Of a stretch of DNA of 64,000 nucleotides, positions 24,613 to 36,013 are shown one piece after another; the first letter of the stretch is position 1; every line of letters begins with the position of its first letter. The notes beneath the pieces were generated by a model. The model was not told the DNA's origin and searched no databases. It saw only the letters and a program-made list of their open reading frames with translations. The position numbers were made by a program, and so were the translations under genes. This stretch comes from Hymenoscyphus infarciens. Taxonomy: Eukaryota > Ascomycota > Leotiomycetes > Helotiales > Helotiaceae. The DNA is taken from assembly GCA_001414345.1 (NCBI GenBank), contig LLCB01000156.1, forward strand, positions 1 through 64,000, given 5' to 3'.

Positions 24613-25093
24613 TGCCGGAGGAAAGCCTTCGCGTCAAGTACTCTTGAGAAGCTACTCGATAGAGACAACTTCTACTTAACTAAACTCTCTAACTTCAACT
24701 ACTAAGTCTCTATAAGAGTAAAAGTAGACTTAGGTATACGCCCTTAATATTAGAGATCTATTATAACTAGCCACCTCAAAACAACCTAAAACAAGTATTC
24801 TACAAACAAAAGATACCAAAAGAACCCATTTTCATTTCCCTATGAAGAGGATACAAAATCACCACTCTTCTCTCATATCGCATTCCAACTTCGTATGCAA
24901 AGGATAACACCTGGGTATCAAGTTTTCAATCATGCAACTAAAACGAGGGACTGGAGTACAAAGAAGAGGAAAACCTTCATACACAACTCTCCAGGCTCTA
25001 AATTCCGAATCTCAAACCCTCACGATAGTAAAAAGACAACAAGTCCAGCAAGAAATAAACACATACAATAAACTTTGCACATGATTTGAGAAC

Positions 25094-25161
25094 GAGAGGT
25101 AGGTCACCCGCCAATAGCCGGAAAAGGACTTCGACTATTTGTAGGTAACCTACCAACAGCA
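25094..25161. repeat. GGTAGGTTACCTACC palindromes (right cluster)
   Basis: Two units, 25094-25121 and 25134-25161 (CTATTTGTAGGTAACCTACC), of the same family as the middle cluster. They lie at the start of the second copy of the duplicated segment. Confidence 0.65.
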
Positions 25162-25643
25162 ACAGGGTCGTCCTTTAAAAAAAAAACCTCACACACTCAT
25201 AGTCAAGTAATCTTAGAGACATACTCGATAACGAGAGATGACTTGAACACCCTGGCTTCAAGCCACCCTGATTCTTGAACTCGCTGATGCACCCCCCCTT
25301 CTTCCCAACAAACCACACAAGAACAACTCAACAATTTGTAAACACAATAATTCGAAAGAAGCCATTTGTGTTTACTCGAAAGGGGCGCACATAGCATTCT
25401 CGCTACATACATACATATAAAGATAACACGCCAAAGCTAAAAGCGAATTGGGTATCAAGAATTTCAACTAAAACGGGGACTGGAGTACAAAAGATGAAAA
25501 GAAAAAAAGAAAAACTTCGCACACAATGCAAGTTTCTTCCTCTTTCCATGATCTCAGCCCCCAAACTCCGAATCTCAGTCAAACTTTACAATACATCCAA
25601 ACAAAGCCATCGCGGGGTATTGATCTTCCTATTGATGGAGCGG

Positions 25644-27497
25644 TTACGACGAAGATCCAGGTTTCGGACTACTAGCAGCACTATTCCCCCCTCTCTTCAA
25701 AAGCCCCGTAAAAAACGAAGCAAGAGCTTCATTCTGCATCTTCCCATCTCCAGGTGTCTGGCCCGGTGATCCCGGTTCCGAACCCGTAGTGTATTGTTGT
25801 CGATCCTATCATCCATTAGCACTCCTCGATCCTTCGAAGTGATGAAAGAAGACATACCTTCAACTTCTGTAACATATCATCGGCATCAACCTGTATCCCA
25901 CCCATATTAAACTGCACAGGCCCAATATGTTCACTAACCCTTCCCTCCTCGCTCTGGAACTCCTCACCATGATCGATTCCAGAAGGCGATCTATTTCTCC
26001 TCCCCGCCAAGCGACTGGTATCCATACCCGAAGTGTCATTACCGATTCTATTAAGCGTCTCAAGTTGATGACCCAAGAAAGCCTGAGATTCCTGGCTAGA
26101 AACTTCGAGTTTCAGACCGTTGTGTTCTGCTGATGCGGCTTGGAGAGCATCCAGTTTCGGGTCACGAATTTGTTCTTCGAAAGACTGGACGGCACCTTCG
26201 GATTCTTTTGGTGCTCCTTTTCCTTCGGATTCCTCACCCTCGCCGTTCGTTACTAAGGCGACTGATTCTTCGATATCGATGGACCAGGCTTTGTTTATGG
26301 CGTCTATATCGAAACCGTCTCGGAGTAATCTGATCTTGCCCCAGGAGTCCCAATTTGGGGGGACGAGGACCTTGTCGCGGTCGATTACGTTGTGTTTGAG
26401 GGGTTGTCGTTTTAATAGAGAGTGGATTCCAAGTGAGGAGTGAACCAGGCTTTGTAAGGGACTGGTGACGGAGGGGGTTGTGTATATAAGAGAGGCACCG
26501 TCTGTATTTATTATCAGCTGTGTTCCTAAAGGATATTATCGGGGGACTGACGTTTTAGTAAAATCGTTCGTAGGAACTGTAGTATGAAGTCGAATTCCTC
26601 TTCTTTCCACGTACGTTCCTTTTCTAGATTTTCGATTTGATCAGACTGAACATGTGTTAACAATCCACAGATTTACCAACGGGGGGGGGGGGTATTTGGG
26701 AAATCTCACATATTGACAGACGACACATAATGGCAATCCAAGAGCTTCTTCCCATTCTCCAGGACCCAAAGGCAGGCTGACATCATTTTCCGTTGCAGCA
26801 GTTGTGCCCACACCATCCAGACTATTTCCACCACGCCCTCTGTCTCGCCAACCTATCATAACTTCTTCCATTTTCTCTTTGCAATTATCATCCAGAGAGA
26901 CAAGCAGTGTCCGTAATAGCCGTACCCAGTCCCGCAATTGCCTTAGCCAGAACCATGGTTCGGACCAATCTAGAAGTATAACAATAAGAGTGTTTGGAAT
27001 GGATTCGGGAGTGAGAAGAGGTCGTAACAGAGGGGTGAAAGCTGGAGATGGGTCTGCGAGGAGGTAGAGGGAAAGTCGAGCCAGGATATCTATTAAAAAG
27101 TATTAGCTACGTATGCTAGAAGAGCTTCGTTTGTCCATACCTTCATGGTCCGCATCCAGAACATCGTGGTATGTATACCCCAAAGCGAAGTTGTTTGCTA
27201 TAGGCGGTTGCTTGCTACTCTGTCGATCCGAAGATTTCCTCGTATCATCGCCCTCAACCAGAGTTTCTAGGAACTCCCTCTGCGTATCCATCGTCCCCCC
27301 TAACCCCTCAATTAGCAGTGCGATCTGCGATTGGGGAATCCAGTAAACATACCCAAAACAATTAGATTCTTCTCCGGTAATCTTTTCCCACTGGCGACCC
27401 CATCCAGGAGGGAATACCACATATTGGCATCCGGAGTTTTAGGCCGATCATGATCGCTGGATTGTGTATAGGTGGAGGTTCTGTTATTGGAAGCCAT
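25644..27497 (-). CDS. Cytoplasmic dynein light intermediate chain
   Basis: Accessory subunit of cytoplasmic dynein 1, linking the motor to adaptors and cargo for nuclear and endosome transport. I assemble six exons: 27497-27353, 27299-27141, 27089-26710, 26645-26552, 26501-25858 and 25805-25644, with introns of about 50-65 bp. The N-terminal Ras-like fold shows WYSLLDGVASGKRLPEKN then IVLGGTMDTQREFLETL, the degenerate P-loop of fungal LICs. The hallmark DRDKVLVPPNWDSWGKIRLL follows. The C-terminus ends with a conserved short helix (NEALASFFTGLLKR), the adaptor-binding element in this family. For intron 4, the acceptor at 26502 gives LLKHGASLIYTT, as in relatives; a nearer AG would leave an implausible 26-bp intron. 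The start is shared by a divergent promoter with the splicing-factor gene 303 bp away. Confidence 0.9.
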
Positions 27498-27800
27498 AGT
27501 TGGTCGAGGCTCTCAATCAGGGGGCGCGTTTGCGTTGAGTGCAAATTGGAGGATGTAGAATATCGGTATCACTTCGCCATTTTATATCCCAAGAAGCTTC
27601 GACGATGATGCAGCTCTGCGTATTTTCTTCAGCTCGTTTGGAGTTTTGGGCGGGTTGCTTGTCTTGGTCTTAGAAATTGTGCCCTGGTCGGAGATGATGC
27701 GCGGGTGAAGCACACGAGGCGTCAACATTTTTTTGCCAGCCTTGTCTCCCACCACCTTCAACTTGCAGTTCCCCAACAGCTTATTGAAACAACAACAACA
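27498..27800. promoter_or_regulatory. Divergent intergenic region, dynein LIC / Ist3
   Basis: 303 bp separate the two divergently read start codons, so both 5' UTRs and promoters must lie here. A CAACAACAACA run lies just upstream of the plus-strand start. No specific factor site can be asserted. Confidence 0.6.
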
Positions 27801-28795
27801 ATGAACAGCATTCGACAGATTCAGGAACTCAACAAGCGCGAGCTCGAAAATGGAGTGTAAGTCGTGGAACCCCGTAATTGGCGTATTTTCTGACATGTCA
27901 TAGTTCCCCGGAAGCATCATGGCATACGGATTATCGCGATACTGCATATATCTACATCGGCGGTCTACCATACGAGCTCTCCGAAGGAGATGTAATTACA
28001 ATATTCTCTCAGTATGGGGAACCTACATATATCAATCTCATTCGCGACAAAGAGACTGGAAAGTCCAAAGGGTTCGCATTTCTAAAATATGAGGATCAAC
28101 GAAGTACGGATCTCGCGGTGGACAATCTTGGAGGGACGGTCGTGATGGGAAAGACGCTCAAGGTGGATCATACTCGTTATAAGAAGAAGAACGACCAGCC
28201 GGATGAAGGAATTGATCTTACCAACCCGTCGAAACAAATCGAGGATGATGATGGGGAGGGACCACGAAAGCGAAGACGCACCAGTGAGAGCGAGAGCGAG
28301 GCGGAGAGACCTATGATCAAAGAGGAACGAGAATTGGCCAAGCTTATACAAGAACATGACGAGGACGATCCGATGAAAGCATACCTGATTGAGGAGAAGA
28401 GAGAAGAGGTGTCGCAAGCATTGGCCAGACTCAAACCTAGCAAATCTTCGAAGAGTAAACATAAACACCATCACCGCTCACGGCGAGAGAAAGAGGACGG
28501 AAGGGACAGTAAGGATGGGCAAAGGAGTTCTCGTCATCACAGAGACGGGCATAAAAGTAGGATATCTCGATCCAGGGACCGTTCACCGAGAGAAAGCACT
28601 CGGCGTAGAAAGAAATCACCAGGGAGGGCGCCCAAGGACGCGGGGGATTCAAGGCCAAGGAGGAGAAGCCCAAGTCCTGGAGGGGACCGGCGTGAGCGAG
28701 ATAATCGTCGAAGAGAAAATGAGCGTCCCAGGAGGAGCAGAAGCAGAGACGGTTCCGTTGAGATGAGTCGAAATTCGGGAAGGGCCCATGATTAG
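27801..28795 (+). CDS. IST3: Ist3/RBMX2-like U2 snRNP-associated RRM protein
   Basis: Component of the RES (retention and splicing) complex that acts with Bud13 and Pml1 on the U2 snRNP in the nucleus. Exon 1 is 27801-27856, encoding MNSIRQIQELNKRELENG, the conserved start of this family. A 47-bp intron follows and exon 2 runs 27904-28795. The RRM occupies about residues 33-110: RNP2 is YIYIGGLPY and RNP1 is KGFAFLKY, followed by DQRSTDLAVDNLGG. The C-terminal half is an acidic then Arg/Ser/Lys/Asp-rich tail (KHKHHHRSRREKE, RSRDRSPRES), longer than in budding yeast but usual in filamentous fungi and metazoan RBMX2. The start is fixed by the conserved N-terminus. It converges on the PROPPIN gene downstream. 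Confidence 0.9.
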
Positions 28796-29227
28796 TTGCA
28801 AAAATATTATACCACTATTGATCAAAGACTATTCGGCACAAACTTGATACTGTGATTTTATTGTTCATTTCCTCCTGGCAGCAAATCCTACCTCACACAA
28901 TTTTCCTTGTCCCAAACTTGTAGAGTAATTCAATTAATTATCTCAAAAACCTAGAACAATTTCATCTAGCTGTTTTGGAAGGGTAGCCTTCAATTATCCC
29001 AATTATCTAGGGCCAGTGCCCCTTTTATCGTCCGCCGGGAGCCGTTGTACAGTTTTCTGTCTTGTGCACAGAAAACGCAAAGAGATCGTCAAAAGTTCCA
29101 TTGGTATCATTTATACCCATCTCCTAAGAACTTTATAGAACCTGTGCAATTTAATGAGAGATTTCCCAAACTCCATAACCAGATCCATACGCCAACGCTA
29201 AGCAGCAAAATGCGGAATCTTAGAATA
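28796..29227. other. Convergent 3' region between Ist3 and PROPPIN genes
   Basis: 432 bp between two stop codons, moderately AT-rich, probably holding both 3' UTRs. No ORF of note and no recognisable element. Confidence 0.6.
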
Positions 29228-30568
29228 TCAACCCGAGCCCATATATCTCTTCCATCCATCTCTGAGGCAGTATCTTTTCCCATCTTCGCCATCCACAAGG
29301 ACAAACTTCTCCCATCTTCCGTCCCTCCCAGCACCGATAACCACCAGACTTTCATCACTCATCCAGCCTACGATACCCTTTGGTGCTCTGAATCCCGAAT
29401 CACCTGGAGAATTCAAAGGCGTAGAGCCACCAAATTTGGCTTCGTCACCAATTTCGAAATGGGCAGAGGCAAAAGAATAGATGTCCGAGAAGACTCTTGG
29501 TAGTAAGGGAATCTTGCTCAAAAGACCCCATTTTTGGCTTGGATCCGTCTCGTTTTGAGGGGGACTGGTACCAGCTTGGGTTGTAGGTCTTGATGGTTTT
29601 GACGGATGAGGGATATCGAAGACGTGAAGAGTAGATTTGTCAGATGTGACCGCAAGAAGCTGACCAGATGGTGAGATTGCAAGAGAAAATATGGCAGCTT
29701 GATCAACACCTCTCCGCAATTCAGCAAGTTTAGCAGAACTGGTCACAGAGAAAATCCGGATCAAAGTACCCTGGAAACTGATCAGCCGAAATTTGACAAG
29801 ACTTGGAGTGTACTTACAGTTTCACTTGCCGTAGCTAGAACCTGACCATCTCGGCTGATATCTAAGGCCTTCAGCGGAGCGCTATGGGCCACCACGAAAC
29901 TGATATTTCCCGTACTTAACTCAACGAGCTGTACTTGACCTGGTGTTATACCCGGCATAGCCAGATACTTTTCACTCAGACAACATAAGCCGTGAGGATT
30001 GTCGGACGTTTCATAGGCATGAATGAGGCTTGGTTTAACCTGAAATTTGTACACCTGCACGCTATTGTGGAGGGCAACGACGATGTGCATCCTCGAAACC
30101 TTTACGCCTCGAACGGTAGTAAGTGTTGGTATGGAAATCGCAACTTTTTGTCTTTCGTCGTCCCAAATAATAACCTTGGCATGGCATCAGCACAGCAACA
30201 TATGGGTGATTGATTGCAGCGGACCTTGTTTTGCGGAAATTTCGGCTGCTTGCCTCCTCCAACAAGAGCAAGATAATTTGTGTTTCCAAGCATCTCAATT
30301 GCACCGATTCCGGCATTGAAGTCTGGTCCATTCAGTATGCGGTAGGCGCGGGGGAGGGTGGGAAGTACCTCCGTGATTTTGGAGTTGACATCTTTCGGTC
30401 TTGTAAACTGTTCGAGGTTATTATTTACATTTGGGTGGAAGGTATGAACTACCACTTACTGGAAAACCCCGTCTCTAATCCCACCGCAAAAGAGCTGGCA
30501 TCCTGGTTGAAGGAGACCGACAAGGCTACCGGCGCTGTGGAGGGTTCAATAGCGGGTCGAGTATTCAT
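29228..30568 (-). CDS. HSV2: PROPPIN (Hsv2/WIPI-like) WD-repeat phosphoinositide-binding protein
   Basis: Seven-bladed beta-propeller protein binding PI3P and PI(3,5)P2 on endosomes, vacuole and autophagic membranes; Hsv2 acts in micronucleophagy. Five exons: 30568-30460, 30417-30370, 30322-30226, 30174-29819 and 29770-29228. The start at [13 protein letters not shown] is the first Met in frame. Diagnostic segments are [15 protein letters not shown] then VIIWDD (blade 2) and the LRRG motif in [20 protein letters not shown], which forms the two lipid-binding sites; Atg18 usually has FRRG. The tail [20 protein letters not shown] ends blade 7. The length, near 380 residues, fits the short Hsv2/WIPI3-4 class rather than Atg18, but paralogue assignment needs a tree. 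It is divergent from the septin gene, 716 bp away. Confidence 0.88.
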
Positions 30569-31284
30569 GGTTGCTGGATCTTTGGCAGAGGACAATAGGG
30601 AGAGTGCGGGTTCCGATGAGAATTATTTTGTGTAATTGTTAGGCTTTGCTCAAGCCGTGAATTTCTGATTGTGACTTGGTCATCTCAAACATCTAAGCGT
30701 GGCGGACTGACTGTTTTGCTTAGGACTTGACTCCGTCGTTATCGCATCACAAAGCTTGGGGCATGTGAGCCTAAAAGCACCCTAAAAGACCCTGGAAGAT
30801 GACAGGCGCTTCGGCAGGAAATCGGTGCGGAGCAACCAGCGGTGGCAGTTGTTAGCGTTGTCTGTCAGTCGTATTTAGTTGAACTAAGCGGTGACTAAAT
30901 GGGAAGAAAGAAGCAGCCGAAACCGAAAATATATGAGAACAAAGTCGAGTCTGTTTAGATTTTGGTTCGGCTATCTACAGTTTCCAGGTTGGAGTTGCAG
31001 ATTGTCTTTTCTCAGCCTCGCGCTGCCTCGCGGTGTCTCGCCAACGCGGTCCCACTAATTCGTCCCCGATCGGGCTTAGCCTGCTCAACCCGCATCTCCT
31101 TGGACGAGGATCTCGTTAATTGGAAATTCCCCTGAAGAAGTTACGACTGTCGACCGCAACTTTCAAATTTCGCGCCTTCACTTAGACCTGAAGTTTACCA
31201 CTCCTTCGTACACCTTCGGTCACCCAGACACCGAAAACACCACTCGTCAGGACGGTCGCATAAAGCCCTCCACCCCTCGCAATC
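30569..31284. promoter_or_regulatory. Divergent promoter region, PROPPIN / septin
   Basis: 716 bp between the divergent starts, containing both 5' regions. CT-rich stretches near 31195-31275 lie just upstream of the septin ATG, typical of fungal promoters. No specific site is claimed. Confidence 0.55.
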
Positions 31285-32849
31285 ATGTCTTCTCCATTGA
31301 GCGCAGTAAGTTATCCCATCAACAGCTCCACGAGCTCTCCTCACCCCCTTTTGGTCTTTCTGATTATCGTGTCACCACTCAGTACCATGCTGGGGTTTGT
31401 TCTCTTCGCACCATCCATCGAATACATTACTGATGCTAGGGCCTATCCAGATTAAGATCCGCAGAAAGAAGAATGTCAAGAAGGGTATCCAGTTCTGCTT
31501 GATGGTCTGTGGTGCCTCGGGCACAGGTACGTTGGACAGGCTGTGCGACACGCCGATACAGCGATTGATTCAAATTTTCTAGGACGAACCACATTCGTGA
31601 ACACACTCTGCGGGAAGAAGGTTCTATCAGGATTAGATGCCGACGACGCGACAAATGCCCACGTCGAGGAGGGTGTCAAGATCAAGCCCATTACCGTTGG
31701 TACGAGTCGAGCCCGAAGATATTTGTGCGCATTGGCTCCATACTGACCACAATGCAGAGTTGGAACTGGACGAGGAAGGAACCCGTATCTCTCTCACGAT
31801 TGTCGACACACCTGGATTCGGAGATTTGATCGACAACGAGGCAAGGTACGAAGGATAGGTCGAACAGCGAGGCAGGACACAGCTAATGATGGTGAAGTTT
31901 CGGTGAGATTGTCGGTTATCTCGAGCGACAATACGATGATATTCTCGCAGAAGAGTCCCGTATCAAGCGTAATCCACGATTCCGCGACAATCGTGTTCAT
32001 GCTTTACTTTACTTTATCACCCCAACCGGTCACGGGTGAGTAAAATATGCTTCTGGTGCTGGCTACACACTAACTCAATGTTAGCCTTCGAGAATTGGAT
32101 ATCGAACTCATGAAGCGCCTATCTCCCCGTGTCAATGTCATCCCAGTCATTGGCAAAGCCGATTCCCTTACCCCGGCAGAACTCGCAGAGTCAAAGAAAC
32201 TTGTCATGGAGGATATCGAACATTACCGCATCCCAGTTTACAACTTCCCATACGATATCGAGGAAGACGATGAGGATACTGTTGAGGAAAATGCTGAACT
32301 CCGTGGGCTTATGCCATTCGCCATTGTTGGTTCCGAGGAGGTTGTTGAGATTGGAGGTCGCAAAGTTAGAGCAAGACAATACCCATGGGGTGTTGTAGAG
32401 GTGGACAATCCAAGACATTCCGACTTCCTCGCCATTAGAAGCGCTCTCCTACACAGTCATTTGGCAGATTTAAAGGAGATTACCCACGATTTCTTGTACG
32501 AAAACTACAGAACCGAGAAACTTAGTAAGAGTGTTGAGGGTGGTGCTGGAGCGTAAGTCCACTCCCCTGAGAAACTGATGAAATGAATACTGACATCTAC
32601 CCAAGTGATTCTTCGATGAACCCCGAGGATTTGGCATCCCAATCCGTTCGCCTAAAGGAGGAGCAGTTGCGACGCGAAGAGGAGAAGCTTAGAGAAATCG
32701 AACTCAAGGTCCAACGGGAGATCAACGAGAAGAGACAGGAGTTGTTAGCCCGTGAGAGTCAATTGAAGGAGATCGAGGCACGAATGCACCGGGAGCAAAG
32801 CGCACAGCTGGAGGCTCAGAATGCTCAAAATGGAGACGACCGGGAGTAA
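31285..32849 (+). CDS. CDC11: Septin, Cdc11/AspA type
   Basis: GTP-binding cytoskeletal protein forming hetero-oligomeric rods and filaments at septa, hyphal tips and branch sites. Seven exons: 31285-31305, 31451-31526, 31583-31699, 31758-31845, 31898-32035, 32095-32552 and 32606-32849. The G-domain shows P-loop GASGTGRTT, G3 DTPGFGD and G4 GKADSLT; the polybasic patch KIRRKKNVKKG precedes it. LAEESRIKRNPRFRDNRVHA and the Arg after the P-loop Gly-Thr-Gly resemble Cdc11 rather than Cdc3, Cdc10 or Cdc12. After the septin-unique element comes a coiled coil (RLKEEQLRREEEKLREIELK onward). The first exon (MSSPLSA) is inferred from splice phase and is the least certain part; an internal Met at 31433 is the alternative. 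Confidence 0.88.
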
Positions 32850-33729
32850 AGGGGCTCAATCCTTGGTGTTGTTGGTGGTCCCAAATACTGAAGCGGAATC
32901 AGGCCATTTATGATGGACTGTACTCCGCGGTTTTCGATGGATTTTTTCGAGCTGGAGTTTTTCGTTTTTGCTGGGTCGTTGACTGCATTTGCAAGAACTA
33001 GGCTCCGAAAAGGTTAATCATGTGTTTCCTTATCACCTTCTAATGTGCAGCTACTTTATTTTCCGTTTCTTCGTATCCCTTGGTGATAGAAACACTAATG
33101 GTATACCCCTGGGCACTTGACCACTTCCATAGTCTGTGTGTAGTTTTTGAGCCTTTCATAAAAGAATGAAGCCTTGATTAATGCTTGAATGACTCCCGTG
33201 TGCTTAGCCCCCTTGATTCCAAGAAGCTGTGTGAGTTGAAATGAGTAAGATAGGTAGCTATCTGGTATCTAATTCTGCTACTTTTGGGATTTTTAGGAAT
33301 AGTTTTCAAAAATAATCGAAAACTGTCTTGATCTTTGGCATATTTCAACACGGATGTTGTACTCAGAAGAAACCCCCTTCCACTTACCTGGTCTTTCCAC
33401 TTACCTGGTTGATCCAACGCGCTGTATTCTAGGACAGCATACTACCTGAGATATTCGTGAATAATCTGGAAAGCGTCAGAAGGCGTTTTTGAGTTTGTTA
33501 TCGTGTCAAATGTTTCATGTTGGTGGTGTTTTTCGAAGTAAACGGTTACCCCACTGACTCCGCCACAGTGGAAATCAAGCGCCACATGATCACCGCGCTA
33601 AAGCCGACTTGGATGCCTTACATCACCAGTCCTCACCACGGGCATCAACCTCATCTTCCGATCCTCTTCAACTCACGATACACTCTCTCCATTACGAACC
33701 CTTCTACGGTATCGCCTTCAACCTCCAAT
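32850..33729. other. Intergenic region septin / Bax-inhibitor gene
   Basis: 880 bp with no convincing gene. The septin 3' UTR and the promoter of the next gene are expected here. A direct repeat of CTTACCTGGT occurs at 33385-33409. In the last 200 bases a plus-strand frame runs into the coding start but begins upstream of the preferred Met. Confidence 0.5.
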
Positions 33730-34714
33730 ATGTCGGCAAACACAAAGTACTCCCCAGCTCCCCAGCGAGACTCGTTCGACAATACGGGCAGCTATTCCCA
33801 AGCCCCGCCAGCCTACATCGACGAACCTACTTCTTCTACTGACCAAGCAGCTCTGCTTGGAGGACCAAGAAGCAGCGAGGATAATGTTCCGGATGATTTC
33901 AAAGTATGTGGATATTGGGCGATTAGATGGCGCATTACTGACTGAATGCTGTAGTATGGTGGCGTGGTCTCTGAGGCTACCATTGATATCCGGATGGCCT
34001 TTGTGAGAAAGGTGTACTCTATCCTGTGAGTATAAGAAATCATATCCCAGTTTAATCTGCTAATCATTATAGTACTGCCCAACTTGTCGCAACTGCTGCC
34101 TTGAGCAGTCTTTCCTTCTGGAGTTCGTCGTACAAGGACTGGATTCAAGGACATTCATGGATGATGTTCGTTTCGGTACGTAGTCCATCTCTTAGTTTGT
34201 GTTACTTGCGCTAACTACTATACAGCTTTTCGGTGCCATCGGCTTCATGTTATTGACCTACTGGAAACGAAAATCATATCCTACGAACCTCCTCTTCCTC
34301 TCGGGTTTCACTGCGCTAGAAGCATACTCCGTCTCCGTAATTGTCTCGTTTTATGAGTCAAAGATTGTCCTAGAGGCAGTACTTCTCACAGCTGGATTGT
34401 TCGTCGCTCTTACACTTTTCGCATGCCAAACGAAATACGACTTTACATCATGGATGCCATACTTGTTTGGTTCATTATGGGCTTTGATACTTTTTGGCTT
34501 CATGGCTGCTTTCTTCCCTCATAACTCTATGGTTGAGTTGGCGTACAGTGGAATTGCAGCTCTGATCTTCTCGGCGTATATTCTCGTTGATACTCAACTG
34601 ATTATGAGACATTACCATGTTGAGGAGGAGATTGCTGCTGCCATCAGTCTTTACCTTGACATTATCAACTTGTTCCTTGCCATTCTCCGAATCCTCAATC
34701 AGCAGAACAATTAA
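33730..34714 (+). CDS. BXI1: Bax inhibitor-1 family (LFG/TMBIM-like) membrane protein
   Basis: Multi-pass membrane protein of the Bax-inhibitor-1/TMBIM family, an ER and vacuole calcium-leak and stress-survival protein (yeast Bxi1/Ybh3). Four exons: 33730-33903, 33955-34025, 34073-34175 and 34226-34714. The start at MSANTKYSPAPQRDS begins a Pro/Ser/Tyr-rich cytosolic tail (about 58 residues, with QAPPAY) usual in LFG-type members. The core starts at IRMAFVRKVYSIL, has about seven hydrophobic helices, and carries the family signature near the C-terminus (SAYILVDTQLIMRHYH then LYLDIINLFLAILRIL) with the conserved Asp residues that gate the pore. Total length about 278 residues, normal for the family. 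A larger upstream frame exists but adds low-complexity sequence only. Confidence 0.92.
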
Positions 34715-36013
34715 ACACGCAGGCAGAAAACCGCCAACCTACGATACACTATTTGAAAACGAGGCGAGAATGGCAAAAGGAAGAACAAGCAGGATAGCGA
34801 CCTGACCAGTTTGATCTTTGTCAGGCGTTATTTGGGGGGCATGGAACTGGAAAGGAATTGGGCAGGCATTGGAATTGGCTATTTGGGCGTTCTTCTATTG
34901 TTTACCGCTTTTTGGCACGCATGAATCCATACTTTCATAACCCAACTTCTTTTTCAAGACTGAATTGCTAAATAGATGTCTTTGCCTTGTGTTTGTTTGC
35001 CGCTGTCGTAATTAGGTTTCCTATCTGCGTCGATGCTTCTATCTAAAACTAGCTACCCCTCGAGTTGCCTAAAAACGTCAACAAACTTGAACAAAGTCAA
35101 TATCCACAAGTCTCCATTGAATTCTTGAAATAGAAGCATGATGATTGGATAACTGCATGTACAGAACTCCATACTTTTCAGACCAATCCAATGGCCAGGC
35201 CTCGTCACGGAAACGTCGTGCTCCGAGCCTGCAGGCAAAATCAGGGGTTTCTCCGCTGGACGGCAGCAAAACGGGGCATTAGAAAAGACCCGCGATTCCA
35301 GGGAATGGAACCTGAAAAGGAGTTTTTGATTACCAATTGGCATTCTTTTGGATGCGGATTATCTTTGGACTTGATGTGGGAGACGGACTTGAAATGGGCT
35401 TCAGGTGACAGGTAGTAGCACCCCTGAATATAGTGGGGTTGATACTGTACGGAGTACTAGTACTCGAGTACCTTGGAAGATTACACAGAAAAGTTAACGG
35501 AAAGGGGTTGGTGTATTGCAAATATCAGACAATTATCTGGCGATTGTAGGAGGGAGGGAGCCAGAACTCGTCTCTGGCTATTGAGTAAATCGACGATCGA
35601 GGGATCGATAAATCATGCAGTGCAGTCCCGTCTTTCCTTTCTCGCAACACCACGGAAGTCGCAATGTGAGTGGTAGACTGTTTCGGGGCGTTGGTGCCCT
35701 TGTCCCACTCCCCCCTCAGAGCTCGAGGCGTCGAGGCGAGGGTCCCCCAAAAAATTGACGAATTGAGCTCCCTGCCGATCATTCACCGCCTACACCATTA
35801 ACACTCTCCTTCTTCCCTCAACAGACTTCCCATCACAACACAACCCACACATTCGTTCTTATGGCCCCTTTCACGAGCCTTCGCATCTCCTAGAATTCAT
35901 GACGACCCCCATCTAGATTGTTTCTGCGATCCCCCCCCCCTCCCCCAATTGAGACCCCGACGAGCGCGGTTTTCCTCTTTTTATTCCCTTAGCGATACCC
36001 ACGATTAGATACG
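34715..36013. other. Intergenic region Bax-inhibitor gene / ceramide synthase
   Basis: 1.3 kb without a supported gene. A C-rich tract (CCCCCCCCCCTCCCCC) lies at 35931-35946, about 70 bp before the next ATG, within a CT-rich leader typical of fungal promoters. Short frames here have no domains. Confidence 0.5.

Larger units (their letters stand above)
24500..25600 (+). repeat. Tandemly duplicated ~0.55-kb segment with palindrome cluster
   Basis: Two diverged copies lie head to tail. Copy 1 starts near 24505 (AACGAGAGGTAGGT) and includes GGGTATCAAG at 24913, then ACTGGAGTACAAAG. Copy 2 starts near 25091 with AACGAGAGGTAGGT and includes GGGTATCAAG at 25450 and ACTGGAGTACAAAAG. The order of shared words is the same, with offsets of 537-586 bp. 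Each copy begins with GGTAGGTNACC palindromes. A short AT-rich, RIP-like patch at 24640-24775 occurs only in copy 1. Confidence 0.65.

Noticed and set aside
26526..26551. 26-bp intron in the dynein light intermediate chain gene
   Set aside because: Too short for fungal splicing. Using the next acceptor (26502) gives a 50-bp intron and the expected HGASLIYTT sequence.
28082..28474. 130-codon minus-strand frame
   Set aside because: Antisense to the RRM and tail of the Ist3-like gene.
29045..29503. 152-codon plus-strand frame
   Set aside because: Lies antisense to the last PROPPIN exon, which has clear family motifs.
30210..30635. 141-codon plus-strand frame
   Set aside because: Antisense to the first exons of the PROPPIN gene; no domain.
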